Source: Pedobacter cryophilus (lineage in GTDB: Bacteria > Bacteroidota > Bacteroidia > Sphingobacteriales > Sphingobacteriaceae). From it: a stretch of 64,000 nt of DNA. The stretch lies in the NCBI RefSeq assembly GCF_005116455.1, contig NZ_SWBP01000001.1, forward strand, positions 930,001 through 994,000, read 5' to 3'. Shown one piece after another: positions 44,028-52,845 of this stretch. The translations under genes were made by a program, and so were the position numbers. Position 1 is the stretch's first letter, and every line of letters begins with the position of its first letter. A model generated the notes under the pieces. The model was given only the letters and a program-made list of their open reading frames with translations, was not told the origin of the DNA and made no database searches.

Positions 44028-44156
44028 AATAAAATTTCAGAATCAGTAATTGAGAAAGTATATGAATATATTAAAAACCAAAAACAACATCACTTAAAGA
44101 AAAACTTTCAGCCGGAATATAACGGATATTTAAAATTGTATGGATTAGAAAATTAA
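44028..44156 (+). pseudogene. Remnant of a REP-associated tyrosine transposase (C-terminus)
   Basis: A 42-codon open stretch bounded by stops reads NKISESVIEKVYEYIKNQ, then QKQHHLKKNFQPEYNGYLKL. This is the characteristic C-terminal end of IS200/RAYT-type TnpA (YIxNQxxHHxKxxFxxEYxxFLxxYG). The catalytic HUH motif and Tyr region are gone and there is no start codon, so it is a decayed relic. The adjacent palindromes at 43931-43999 would be its REP substrate. Confidence 0.7.
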
Positions 44157-44231
44157 TATCAATAATAACAAATGATAAGCAAAAATTCGAGTAGGTCTCA
44201 ACTCAATTAAGTAATTTCAGAAGCCAAAACC

Positions 44232-45455
44232 CTAAGCCCCTTCCTCCACCTTTTCTTTCTCACTCATTCTTGTATTTAACTTAGCAATTACTAAAATACT
44301 CAACAACGTTACGGCGATGCTTATATACCCCGTAATTTCATAATTAAGAATAGCATTAGAGGGTGTTTTTACTACTACAAAGCCTGCCAAAACCGATGCA
44401 ATGCCCACAAAAATTTGTTGTATAGCTGAATTAATACTCATAAAACTTCCGCGTCGTTCGCTAGCTACCACATTGCTAATCATAGCTTGTGCAGGGATCA
44501 TTCTGCCAGATGAAACCACAAACCAAAAGCCAGTAATCCCTAAAACAAAATAAAATGGCGTAGTGGGTAGATTAGTAATCACAGCTATTGGAATAGTGAC
44601 CAGCAAAGCCATTATTACAAAAAGGCGGTGTTTACCAATTTTATCGGCTAATTTCCCTAAAAAGGGAGAAGTAATTAATGTTAAAGCCCCGCCAACCATG
44701 TAAACAATAGGCGTTTGTGCTTTGCTAAAACCTTTGTTAAACTCCAAAAATGGGTTCAAAAAAGGAATAATTAAGAAATGCCCCAGCATAATAGTTGCCG
44801 ATAAAGACAAAGCCAATACCTGATTTCTGTCTTTGGCAATATCTTTCAATAACACCATTGGGTTAACTTTCACTACATTTTTAGCAGTAATGTGGCCGTC
44901 CATTTTTGGTAAATATTTAAGTAAAAAAGGAACTAATAAAGTGCCAATACCGGCAACAAAAAAGAATGGTCCATGCCAATTAAATATATTTGCGAGGTAT
45001 AGTGAAAACGGTACCCCAAAAACAGATGCTACAGAAAATGCAGCCATAATAATTCCCATCGCTGTACCTCTTCTTTCATACGGAATGGTATCGGCAACAA
45101 TAGATAATACTTGTGCACCAATTAAACCGCCAAAAATGCCAGCCACAATTCTAGATATCAATAAAACCCCATAAGTTGGCGATAAAGCACAAAACAGCGT
45201 ACCTATTAAAAACCCAGCATAACCTACCATTAATACCTTTTTTCTATCAAACCTATCTACAAAAAAAGCCGCTAAAAACCCCGAAATACCAGCGCTAAAA
45301 GTGTATGCCGCTACCAACATAGAAAATTGCTGAGAAGAAATATTAAAGTATGGCATCAAATAATTTCCCAGTGGCATCATGATCATAAAATCTAGAATAT
45401 GGGTAAAATTAATAGCGGCAAGTAATAATAAGATGATTCTTTCTTTACTGTTCAT
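44232..45455 (-). CDS. MFS transporter
   Basis: 407 aa with twelve hydrophobic helices. The loop 2-3 signature is 'FFVDRFDRKKVLMVGYAG' and the equivalent in the second half is GKLADKIGKHRLFVI. The arrangement matches drug:H+ antiporter-1 or sugar-efflux-type MFS proteins (YfcJ/AraJ-like). The substrate is unknown. Monocistronic on the minus strand; repeat copy 3 lies 100 bp upstream of its start. Confidence 0.9.
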   Translation of the reverse strand: MNSKERIILLLLAAINFTHILDFMIMMPLGNYLMPYFNISSQQFSMLVAAYTFSAGISGFLAAFFVDRFDRKKVLMVGYAGFLIGTLFCALSPTYGVLLISRIVAGIFGGLIGAQVLSIVADTIPYERRGTAMGIIMAAFSVASVFGVPFSLYLANIFNWHGPFFFVAGIGTLLVPFLLKYLPKMDGHITAKNVVKVNPMVLLKDIAKDRNQVLALSLSATIMLGHFLIIPFLNPFLEFNKGFSKAQTPIVYMVGGALTLITSPFLGKLADKIGKHRLFVIMALLVTIPIAVITNLPTTPFYFVLGITGFWFVVSSGRMIPAQAMISNVVASERRGSFMSINSAIQQIFVGIASVLAGFVVVKTPSNAILNYEITGYISIAVTLLSILVIAKLNTRMSEKEKVEEGA

Positions 45456-45554
45456 TACGCAAAATCATTATAACCAACAATGTTAATTAAATGATGAGAA
45501 ACGAGCCTCAAATGAATGAAAACATGACGATAATTTGTCTTTAGGTTTTAATTT

Positions 45555-45670
45555 GGGCGTTCCCCAAGGGTCGGTGTCTTTTTTACTTCGCTGCGCTTCG
45601 GTTTTTTTGCCTCAAAAAGGCAAAAAGAACAGGTTTTTGCAAAACCTTAAACAGCCACCTAACGCAGGCG
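45555..45670 (+). repeat. Dispersed ~120-bp repeat, copy 3
   Basis: Starts GGGCGTTCCCC, then GGGTCGGTGTC, a CTGCGCTTCGG block, AAGGCAAAAAGAACAGG, TTTTTGCAAAACCT, and ends CACCTAACGCAGG. It has the same order and orientation as the copies at 35864 and 36981, and so marks the right side of the accessory stretch. Confidence 0.8.
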
Positions 45671-45807
45671 TTACAAAATCAATGCTAAACAATTAAAAAG
45701 TCGATCCATCAAAACTATATGTTTTTATATTTAAAGGCATATCAAATTGCACCTAAACACAATAATGCTGTATATATGATATAGCTATGCTTAAGAAAAT
45801 AAAATAA

Positions 45808-45815
45808 TAGCTTTG
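45808..45815 (+). promoter_or_regulatory. Candidate -7 element of the NmrA-like gene
   Basis: TAGCTTTG fits TAnnTTTG exactly, 20 bp before the ATG at 45836. No TTTG -33 element is present at the expected distance. Confidence 0.4.
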
Positions 45816-45835
45816 CACAAACTCAAATTTTAGAA

Positions 45836-46738
45836 ATGAAAAAGGTAATATTGGTGGCAGGCGGAACGGGTAATCTTGGACTAAGAATAGTGAAAGCTTT
45901 AATAGCCAATAATGCTGAAGTGAGGGTTTTGGCAAGGCCTAATAGCGATGCTCAAAAAGTACTATTACTTGAAAAACTTGGCGCAAAGGTTTTTAAACTT
46001 GACATGAATAATGTGGCTGAGGTTACTAAAGCCTGTGAGGGTGTTTCTTGTGTGGTTTCTGCTTTGGCGGGGTTAAGAGAAACCATTATTGATACTCAAA
46101 AAGTGTTGTTAGATGCAGCTATAAAAGCCGGAGTAAAGCGTTTTATTCCCTCAGATTTTTCTTTAGATTTTACAAATTTGGTAGAAGGAAAAAATAGAAA
46201 TCTTGATTTAAGAAGAGAATTTTATCAATATCTTGATCAAACAAATATAGAGGCTACAACAATTTTTAATGGTCCTTTTGCTGATTTATTGACAGACCAA
46301 ATGCCTATGATTCTTTTTAAATTTCATAAAGTTTTGTATTGGGGAAATGCAAATCAAAAAATGGATTTTACTACAATGGATGATACTGCTGCATTTACCG
46401 CAAAAGTTGCTGTAGATGAAACAAGTCCGCGTTATTTAAGAATTGCTGGCGACCAATTAAATGTAAAAGAAATTGCTACTATCATGACACAAATTAGTGG
46501 TAAAAAGCATGGACTAATAAAAGCCGGAAGCGTAGGTTTTTTGAACATGATGATTAAGATTGGAAAAACATTTGCACCCGCAGAAAATGATTTATACCCA
46601 GCATGGCAAGGAATGCAATACATGAGAGATATGGTTGAAGGAAGAGTGGATATTGCTCAACATGATAACAATAGGTATCCAGAAATAAAATGGACAAGTG
46701 TTAAAGATGTGCTTTCGGCACATTTATCTAGAATTTAA
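45836..46738 (+). CDS. NmrA-like NAD(P)-binding protein
   Basis: 300 aa, an atypical short-chain dehydrogenase. The dinucleotide motif GGTGNLGLRIVKAL lies at residues 8-21, followed by 'LARPNSDAQKVLLLEKLGAKVFKLDMNNV' and the 'AAIKAGVKRFIPSDFSLDF' block shared with isoflavone-reductase-like proteins. The active-site Tyr-x-x-x-Lys is not obvious. It could be a redox enzyme or a redox-sensing regulator. A 23-bp gap to the HD-domain gene suggests co-transcription. Confidence 0.87.
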   Translation: MKKVILVAGGTGNLGLRIVKALIANNAEVRVLARPNSDAQKVLLLEKLGAKVFKLDMNNVAEVTKACEGVSCVVSALAGLRETIIDTQKVLLDAAIKAGVKRFIPSDFSLDFTNLVEGKNRNLDLRREFYQYLDQTNIEATTIFNGPFADLLTDQMPMILFKFHKVLYWGNANQKMDFTTMDDTAAFTAKVAVDETSPRYLRIAGDQLNVKEIATIMTQISGKKHGLIKAGSVGFLNMMIKIGKTFAPAENDLYPAWQGMQYMRDMVEGRVDIAQHDNNRYPEIKWTSVKDVLSAHLSRI

Positions 46739-46761
46739 ACACTTTTAAGAAATTAATTTAT

Positions 46762-47412
46762 ATGATGCAAAATGCCATAGAAACCACCATCAACTTTGTT
46801 AAAAAAGAATTGCAACATGCAGAAGCCGGACATGATTGGTGGCATATCGAACGCGTTTGGAAATCGGCGAAAGCCATAGCCAAAGAAGAAAATGTTGATT
46901 TATTAGTGGTAGAATTTGCTGCTTTATTGCATGATATTGCCGATCCAAAATTTCATGCTGGAGACGAAGAAGTTGGTCCACAAAAAGCTGGTAACTTTTT
47001 AAAATCCATTTCGGTACAGGAGCATATTATTGTTCATGTTCAGGAAATCATCAGAAATATGTCGTTTAAAAGTAGTTTAGGCGAGATAAAATTTACTTCG
47101 CCAGAAATGTTGGTGGTACAAGATGCCGATAGGTTAGATGCTATTGGCGCCATAGGCATTGCCAGAGCTTTTACTTATGGCGGTTTTAAAAACCGAGAAT
47201 TGTATAACCCCGAGATTAAACCTGCTTTAAACCAAAGCAAAGAAGCCTATAAAAATACTACAGCGCCAACCATTAATCACTTTTATGAAAAGCTGTTGTT
47301 GTTAAAAGATAAAATGAATACCCAAACCGGAAAAAAACTGGCTCAACAAAGGCATCAATTTATGGAAACCTATTTAGAGCAGTTTTATGGCGAGTGGAAT
47401 GGGGAGGTTTAG
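46762..47412 (+). CDS. HD-domain phosphohydrolase
   Basis: 216 aa. The HD motif is LLHDIADPKF (His-Asp near 57-58), with an earlier metal His in HDWWHIERVW and a later Asp in VQDADRLDAIGAIGIARAF. The pattern matches the YedJ/YpgQ group, thought to be metal-dependent nucleotide or pyrophosphate hydrolases. Cytosolic. Linked to the NmrA-like gene upstream. Confidence 0.92.
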   Translation: MMQNAIETTINFVKKELQHAEAGHDWWHIERVWKSAKAIAKEENVDLLVVEFAALLHDIADPKFHAGDEEVGPQKAGNFLKSISVQEHIIVHVQEIIRNMSFKSSLGEIKFTSPEMLVVQDADRLDAIGAIGIARAFTYGGFKNRELYNPEIKPALNQSKEAYKNTTAPTINHFYEKLLLLKDKMNTQTGKKLAQQRHQFMETYLEQFYGEWNGEV

Positions 47413-47435
47413 TTGGTTAGTTTGTTAGCTGGTTT

Positions 47436-48305
47436 TTAGTTTTTTAACCACAACCACAAAAAATAACTTAACATCACTCCGCTACTTATTAAAGTCATTT
47501 GCATCGTGTTTTTAAAATTTGCTTCGGCAGGATTTTTTAAAACTTTGCCAAACCACCAAGTAAAATAAACCAAAACAGGAGTGCAAAACAAAAGGAAAAC
47601 CCAAAAATTAAATAGGCTTTGTTGGTTTTTCCAGTAAATAAGCATCAGGCTAATGCCTAAAAAAAACACCAAGCCCGAGAAAATAAAAGAACCTTTTATG
47701 CCTAATAAAATGCTCAAAGTTTGGTCGCCACGTTTGCGGTCTTCGGCATGTTGGTACACTTGTGTAAGCGGGTAAGAAGCTCCAATTAAGCAGGAACAGA
47801 TTAATGCAGCTAGCCAAGCATCGGCTGAAAAGCCAACAAAAAATTGTTGAAAAGCATAATAGCAGCTGAGGTAAATAAAACCTCCCTGAAAAATAAAAAC
47901 CACCAAAAAGCTGATGATAGGATATTTTTTTAACCGGGTGGAAGGATGACTATAAGCTTTTGACAAAAAATTATAAACTAAAACGCACAAAGCAAATGGC
48001 CAACTTACCAATAAAGCCAAAAGTACACCAAACCACTCTAGTATAATTGCCGTAATATATAATGAACGATTAACTTTTGGTGGCGTTTTAATTAATGCAA
48101 TACTGCCTTCGTCTTTATCAAAATAGCTATTATAGCCATTACTGGCAGGGTAAATAAATAGATGTAAGATAATAAAAACCAGTAAGGCATGGCTATTGTT
48201 AATATTTTGTGCGGTACTTAAAGCAAAAAGGTAAACCGGCAAAAGCATTAAAGAAAAAGGAAAGCGCAAATGAAGGAGTACGGATTTTGAAAGTAATGCT
48301 GCCAT
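47436..48305 (-). CDS. UbiA-family prenyltransferase-like membrane protein
   Basis: 289 aa from the ATG at 48305; a GTG 24 nt upstream is possible but less likely. About nine hydrophobic helices. The first Asp-rich motif is ASNGYNSYFDKDEG and the second QHAEDRKRGDQTLS, the NxxxDxxxD and DxxxD metal/diphosphate sites of UbiA enzymes. It would attach a prenyl chain to an aromatic acceptor. It is divergent from the type III polyketide synthase gene (47 bp apart), so a polyketide phenol is the likely acceptor, by inference. Confidence 0.85.
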   Translation of the reverse strand: MAALLSKSVLLHLRFPFSLMLLPVYLFALSTAQNINNSHALLVFIILHLFIYPASNGYNSYFDKDEGSIALIKTPPKVNRSLYITAIILEWFGVLLALLVSWPFALCVLVYNFLSKAYSHPSTRLKKYPIISFLVVFIFQGGFIYLSCYYAFQQFFVGFSADAWLAALICSCLIGASYPLTQVYQHAEDRKRGDQTLSILLGIKGSFIFSGLVFFLGISLMLIYWKNQQSLFNFWVFLLFCTPVLVYFTWWFGKVLKNPAEANFKNTMQMTLISSGVMLSYFLWLWLKN

Positions 48306-48352
48306 AAAAGCCTTTAAAGGAATATTCACTAAATTTAGAAAAACAAAAGTAA

Positions 48353-49459
48353 ATGGGAAGCATCATTTCGGCAATTGGAACCAGTAACCCTGAGAATAGG
48401 TTTACACAAGACCAAATTTTTAGGTTTATGAAAGATGCGCACCAATTAGACCCGCAAAATGCTAGGCGATTGGAAAAACTATACCACGTTTCGGGCATAG
48501 ATTATCGTCATTCGGTATTAAATGATTTTGGTAAAGACAGAGGAGAGTATGATTTTTTTGGAAACGGTTTAGGCTTAGAGCCTTTTCCATCTACAGCTAA
48601 ACGAGGTGATATTTTTGAATCTCAGGCCTTAAATTTAAGCCTTACGGCGATAGAAAACTGTACCAAACAACTCCATAATTTTGATAAAAAGAAAATTACG
48701 CATTTAATTACGGTGAGTTGTACCGGTATGTATGCCCCGGGTTTAGATATTGAAATTGTAGAAAAACTAGGCTTAAATTCCTCTGTAGAGCGTACTTGCA
48801 TTAATTTTATGGGCTGTTATGGCGCATTTAATGCCTTAAAAGTAGCCGATTATATTTGCAGGGCGCAGCCAAATGCTACTGTTTTAATTGTTGATGTGGA
48901 ATTGTGCACCCTGCATTTTCAAAGAGACAACACTTTAGATAACTGGTTGGCAAATTCTTTATTTGCCGATGGAGCTTCGGCAGTGGTGGTACAGCATGAA
49001 GATTATGCCGAAGAAAAATTGTTTAGCATCAAGTCTTTTTATACCGAAGTTATCACCGAAGCCAGAAATGAAATGGCTTGGAAAATTGGCAATCATGGCT
49101 ATGAAATGCAACTCACTAATCAGGTTTCTAAACAAATTAAATCTGGAATTAGAAACGTAGCCGACAAACTTTTAAAGAAAGCAAATTTAGCTTTTGATGA
49201 AATTGGATCTTTTGCCATTCACCCAGGCGGACGAAAAATTTTAGAAGTTTGTGATGAAGTTTTTAAACTTTCTACTGCTCAAAATGAACATGCTTATGAG
49301 GTGTTAAAAAACTTTGGAAACATGTCTTCTACCACCGTAATATTTGTTTTAGACGAGTTGAGCAAGAAACTGAAAGCCAAAAAATCTGAAGAGCAAGTGA
49401 TGAGTTTTGCTTTTGGTCCGGGATTAACTTTTGAAAGTATGGTTTTAAGTTATGCCTGA
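48353..49459 (+). CDS. Type III polyketide synthase
   Basis: 368 aa, chalcone-synthase superfamily. The catalytic Cys155 sits in INFMGCYGAFNALKVADY, the His in SFAIHPGGRKILE and the Asn in LKNFGNMSSTTV. It condenses malonyl-CoA onto an acyl starter to give pyrones, resorcinols or phloroglucinols. In the C-terminus 'FAFGPGLTFESMVL' matches the GFGPG loop. The methyltransferase gene overlaps its end by 8 bp; an FAD enzyme follows beyond a repeat array, and UbiA is divergent. The order PKS-methyltransferase-flavoenzyme recalls the Streptomyces srsABC phenolic-lipid pathway, although the families of the partners differ. Confidence 0.95.
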   Translation: MGSIISAIGTSNPENRFTQDQIFRFMKDAHQLDPQNARRLEKLYHVSGIDYRHSVLNDFGKDRGEYDFFGNGLGLEPFPSTAKRGDIFESQALNLSLTAIENCTKQLHNFDKKKITHLITVSCTGMYAPGLDIEIVEKLGLNSSVERTCINFMGCYGAFNALKVADYICRAQPNATVLIVDVELCTLHFQRDNTLDNWLANSLFADGASAVVVQHEDYAEEKLFSIKSFYTEVITEARNEMAWKIGNHGYEMQLTNQVSKQIKSGIRNVADKLLKKANLAFDEIGSFAIHPGGRKILEVCDEVFKLSTAQNEHAYEVLKNFGNMSSTTVIFVLDELSKKLKAKKSEEQVMSFAFGPGLTFESMVLSYA

Positions 49460-50147
49460 TTTTAGCAAACGCAGCACCCAAGACGAAATAATGGATGATT
49501 TTGGGCTTTCGCCCGATGAATTGCATCCGGTTTTAAAAGAGTTAGATGTGATTAACAGATTGTTAGGTGGTTTTTCTGTTTATCACGATGCTTTTAAAAC
49601 GTTAAAAATCGAATCTGGAGATACCATTGCAGATTGGGGTTGTGGCGGTGGAGATACCTTTAAAGTGCTGCAAAAAAGCTTCGATAAACAAAACATTCAA
49701 CCCAAATATATTGGGGTTGATGCCACACCGGCCACTTTAGCCTATGCAAAAAAGCAGTTTGAAAATCATGAAAATGTGAGCTTTGTTTTAGCTGATGTTT
49801 TGAAAGAGAATTTTAAAGAAAGAGAATTTGATTTTGTAATCAGCAGTTTATTTACGCATCATTTTGAAGATGAACTTTGGGTAAATTTGATTAAAAAAAT
49901 GATGTTTTCGGCTAAAAAGGCAGTAGTGATTAATGATTTACACCGGCATCCTTTGGCTTATTATTCTATTGGCTTGTTAACCACCTTATTTTCTAAATCG
50001 CCAATGGTAAAGCATGATAGCAAAGTTTCTGTATTAAGAAGTTTTAGGAGAAAAGAATTAGAAAGTTTATTAGAAAAAGCTGGGGCTAAAGTTTATACCA
50101 TTAAATGGATGTGGGCTTTTAGGTGGCAGGTAATTATATATGTTTAA
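49452..50147 (+). CDS. SAM-dependent methyltransferase (class I)
   Basis: 231 aa. The SAM site is ADWGCGGGDTFKVLQ (about 57-71), followed by IGVDATPATLAYA and 'DFVISSLFTHHF' (motif III region). The C-terminus 'VLRSFRRKELESLLEKAGAKVYTIKWMWAFRWQV' resembles small-molecule O/C-methyltransferases near type III PKS genes. It overlaps the PKS gene by 8 bp, implying translational coupling and action on its product. Confidence 0.9.
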   Translation: MPDFSKRSTQDEIMDDFGLSPDELHPVLKELDVINRLLGGFSVYHDAFKTLKIESGDTIADWGCGGGDTFKVLQKSFDKQNIQPKYIGVDATPATLAYAKKQFENHENVSFVLADVLKENFKEREFDFVISSLFTHHFEDELWVNLIKKMMFSAKKAVVINDLHRHPLAYYSIGLLTTLFSKSPMVKHDSKVSVLRSFRRKELESLLEKAGAKVYTIKWMWAFRWQVIIYV

Positions 50148-50196
50148 CACGAGCCACAAAACAGGAAATTCGCATGATAAGAAAAGAAAAATTTTT

Positions 50197-51690
50197 AGCC
50201 ACGAATACACGAATTTTCACCAATGTATTGAGGTTTACTTGTGGTGATTTTTAAATAAAAAATATAAAGCGGCAAATACAGGAAATTCGCATGATAAGAT
50301 TCGTTTTCATTCGTGTATTCGTGGCAAGAGAAAAAAAATTTAGCCACGAATACACGAATTTTCACCAATGTATTGAGGCTTACTTGTGGTAATGTTTAAA
50401 AAAATAAAAAGCCACAAATACAGGAAATTCGCATGATAGGATTCGTTTTCATTCGTGTATTGGTGGCAAGAAAAGAAAAATAATTTAGCCACGAATACAC
50501 GAATTTTCACCAATGTGTTGAGGTTTACTTGTGGTGATTTTTAAATAAAAAATATAAAGTCACAAAACAGGAAATTCTCATGATAAGATTCGTTTTCATT
50601 CGTGTATTGGTGGCAAGAAAAGAAAAAAAATTTAGCCACGAATACACGAATTTTCACCAATGTATTGAGTTTTACTTGTGGTAATGTTTAAATAAAAAAT
50701 ATAAAGCGGCAAATACAGGAAATTCTCATGATAAGATTCGTTTTCTTTCGTGTATTCGTGGCAAGAGAAAAAAAATTTAGCCACGAATACACGAATTTTC
50801 ACCAATGTGTTGAGGCTTACTTATGATAATGTTTAAACAAAAAATTCAGAGCCACAAATACAGGAATTTCGCATGATAAGATTCGTTTTCATTCGTGTAT
50901 TGGTGGCAAGAAAAGAAAAATAATTTAGCCACGAATACACGAATTTTCACCAATGTGTTGAGGTTTACTTGTGGTGATTTTTAAATAAAAAATATAAAGC
51001 GGCAAATACAGGAAATTCGCATGATAAGATTCGTTTACATTCGTGTATTCGTGGCAAGAGAAAAAAAATTTAGCCACGAATACACGAATTTTCACCAATG
51101 TATTGAGGCTTAGTTGTGGTAATGTTTAAAAAAATATAAAGTAGCAAATACAGGAAATTCGCATGATAAGATTCGTTTTCATTCGTGTATTCGTGGCAAG
51201 AAAAGGAAAAAAATTTAGCCACGAATACACGAATTTTCACCAATGTATTGAGGCTTACTTGTGGTAATGTTTGAATAAAAAATATAAAGCGGCAAATACA
51301 GGAAATTCGCATGATAAGATTCGTTTTCATTTGTGTATTCTTGGCAAGAGAAGAAAATAATTTAGCCACGAATACACGGATTTTCACCAATGTATTGAGG
51401 ATTACTTGTGGTAATGTTTTAACAAAAAATATAGAGCCACAAAACAGGAATGTCGCATGATAAGATTCGTTTTCATTCGTGTATTCGTGGCAAGAGAAAA
51501 AAATTTAGCGATGAATACACGAATTTTCACCAATGTATTGAGGTTTACTTATGATAATGTTTAAACAAAAAATATAAAGCCACAAAACAGGACGGTCGCA
51601 TGATAAGATTCGATTTCATTCGTGTATTGGTGGCAAGAAAAGAAAAAATTTAGCCACAAATACTCGAATTTTCACAAATAGATTGGCGAC
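50197..51690. repeat. Array of eleven ~146-bp tandem repeats
   Basis: Units start with AGCCACGAATACACGAAT at 50197, 50342, 50487, 50634, 50779, 50927, 51072, 51217, 51364, 51507 and 51652 (spacing 143-148 bp). The end of each unit carries the exact reverse complement, ATTCGTGTATTCGTGGC, so successive units are joined by a 17-bp hairpin around a ~17-nt A-rich spacer. The middle has TTTTCACCAATGTATTGAGG and GGAAATTCGCATGATAAG. There is no unique spacer sequence between units, so it is not CRISPR. The array separates the methyltransferase and flavoenzyme genes. Confidence 0.93.
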
Positions 51691-51699
51691 AAAAACAAT

Positions 51700-52827
51700 A
51701 TGCAAAGCAAACCTACTATAACCATTATTGGTGGCGGCTTAGCCGGCTTAACTAATGCTATTCTTTTGGTTAAATCCAATTTTGTGGTAACGGTTATTGA
51801 GCGTAAGAAATATCCTTTTCATAGGGTTTGTGGCGAATATGTAAGTAATGAAGTGTTGCCTTTTTTAAAAGATTTAGGCTTAAAGCCCGATGATTTAGGC
51901 GCTGCTAAGATTTCTAAATTAGTGGTAAGTGCACCAAACGCAAAGCAATTAAAAGCCAATTTAGATTTGGGTGCTTTCGGCATCAGCCGATACGTTTTAG
52001 ATCACGAGCTTTATAAAATAGCATCAGCCTTGGGCGTAAAATTTATACTCGAAAAAAAGGTTTTAGACATCCGCTTTAGCGAAGAAAAATTTGAAATAGA
52101 ATTGGCAAATGAAACTCTAACCACTGATTTAGTGATTGGCGCATTTGGAAAAAGATCAAACTTAGATCAAAAGTTAAATCGAGATTTTTTTTATCAACGC
52201 AGTCCTTATGTAGGCGTTAAATACCATATCAAAACTAATTTTCCGGAGGATACCATTCAGCTAGATAATTTTAAAGGCGGCTATTGCGGAATCAATAAAA
52301 TTGAGAAAGACCTTTATTGCTTGTGCTATTTGGCAGAAAATAAATATCTAAAAGAGCTTGGTTCTATTACTGCCATGGAAGAGGAGATTTTGAAAAAGAA
52401 TCCTCATTTGCAGAAATTTTTTAATGATGCAGAATTTGTTTGGGACAAGCCCGAAACCATTAATGAAATCTCGTTCGAGAAAAAATCATTAGTAGAAAAT
52501 CATATTTTAATGTGTGGAGATACCGCCGGAATGATTGCACCACTTTGCGGAAACGGAATGGCTATCGCTATACATTCTGCAAAATTATTGTCAGAGAATA
52601 TCATTCAAATTTGCAAGGACGGTTTAAATCCTCAAAAAAGAAGTCAATTAGAGAAATCTTATCAATTGGCTTGGGAAAATCAGTTTGCCCTAAGATTGAA
52701 AATTGGAAGAGGAATTCAAAGTTTATTTGGCAGCAATTTCTTAACACAAATGGCAATTGCAGGTTTAAAAATGTTTCCATCAGTAACGCAACAAATCGTT
52801 AAAAAAACTCACGGTAAACCGTTTTAA
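51700..52827 (+). CDS. FAD-dependent oxidoreductase, geranylgeranyl-reductase-like
   Basis: 375 aa. FAD-binding GGGLAGLTNAI at about 9-19, then 'VIERKKYPFHRVCGEYVSNEV', the GGR/FixC-type motif, and the second FAD motif CGDTAGMIAPLCGNGMAIA (about 270-288). The family covers isoprenoid double-bond reductases and aromatic hydroxylases. Next to a type III PKS and UbiA enzyme it may hydroxylate a resorcinol to a quinone or reduce a prenyl chain. Its ATG is only 10 bp after the repeat array, so the promoter must lie in the repeats or upstream. Confidence 0.88.
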   Translation: MQSKPTITIIGGGLAGLTNAILLVKSNFVVTVIERKKYPFHRVCGEYVSNEVLPFLKDLGLKPDDLGAAKISKLVVSAPNAKQLKANLDLGAFGISRYVLDHELYKIASALGVKFILEKKVLDIRFSEEKFEIELANETLTTDLVIGAFGKRSNLDQKLNRDFFYQRSPYVGVKYHIKTNFPEDTIQLDNFKGGYCGINKIEKDLYCLCYLAENKYLKELGSITAMEEEILKKNPHLQKFFNDAEFVWDKPETINEISFEKKSLVENHILMCGDTAGMIAPLCGNGMAIAIHSAKLLSENIIQICKDGLNPQKRSQLEKSYQLAWENQFALRLKIGRGIQSLFGSNFLTQMAIAGLKMFPSVTQQIVKKTHGKPF

Positions 52828-52845
52828 ATTTTTTTATCTTGCCTT

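Noticed and set aside
51070-51390. 106-aa minus-strand ORF in the 146-bp repeats
   Set aside because: Repeat translation only, with the same internal periodicity and no start context.
50197-51690. CRISPR array
   Set aside because: Units are ~146 bp and nearly identical throughout, with no short repeat/unique spacer alternation and no cas genes.
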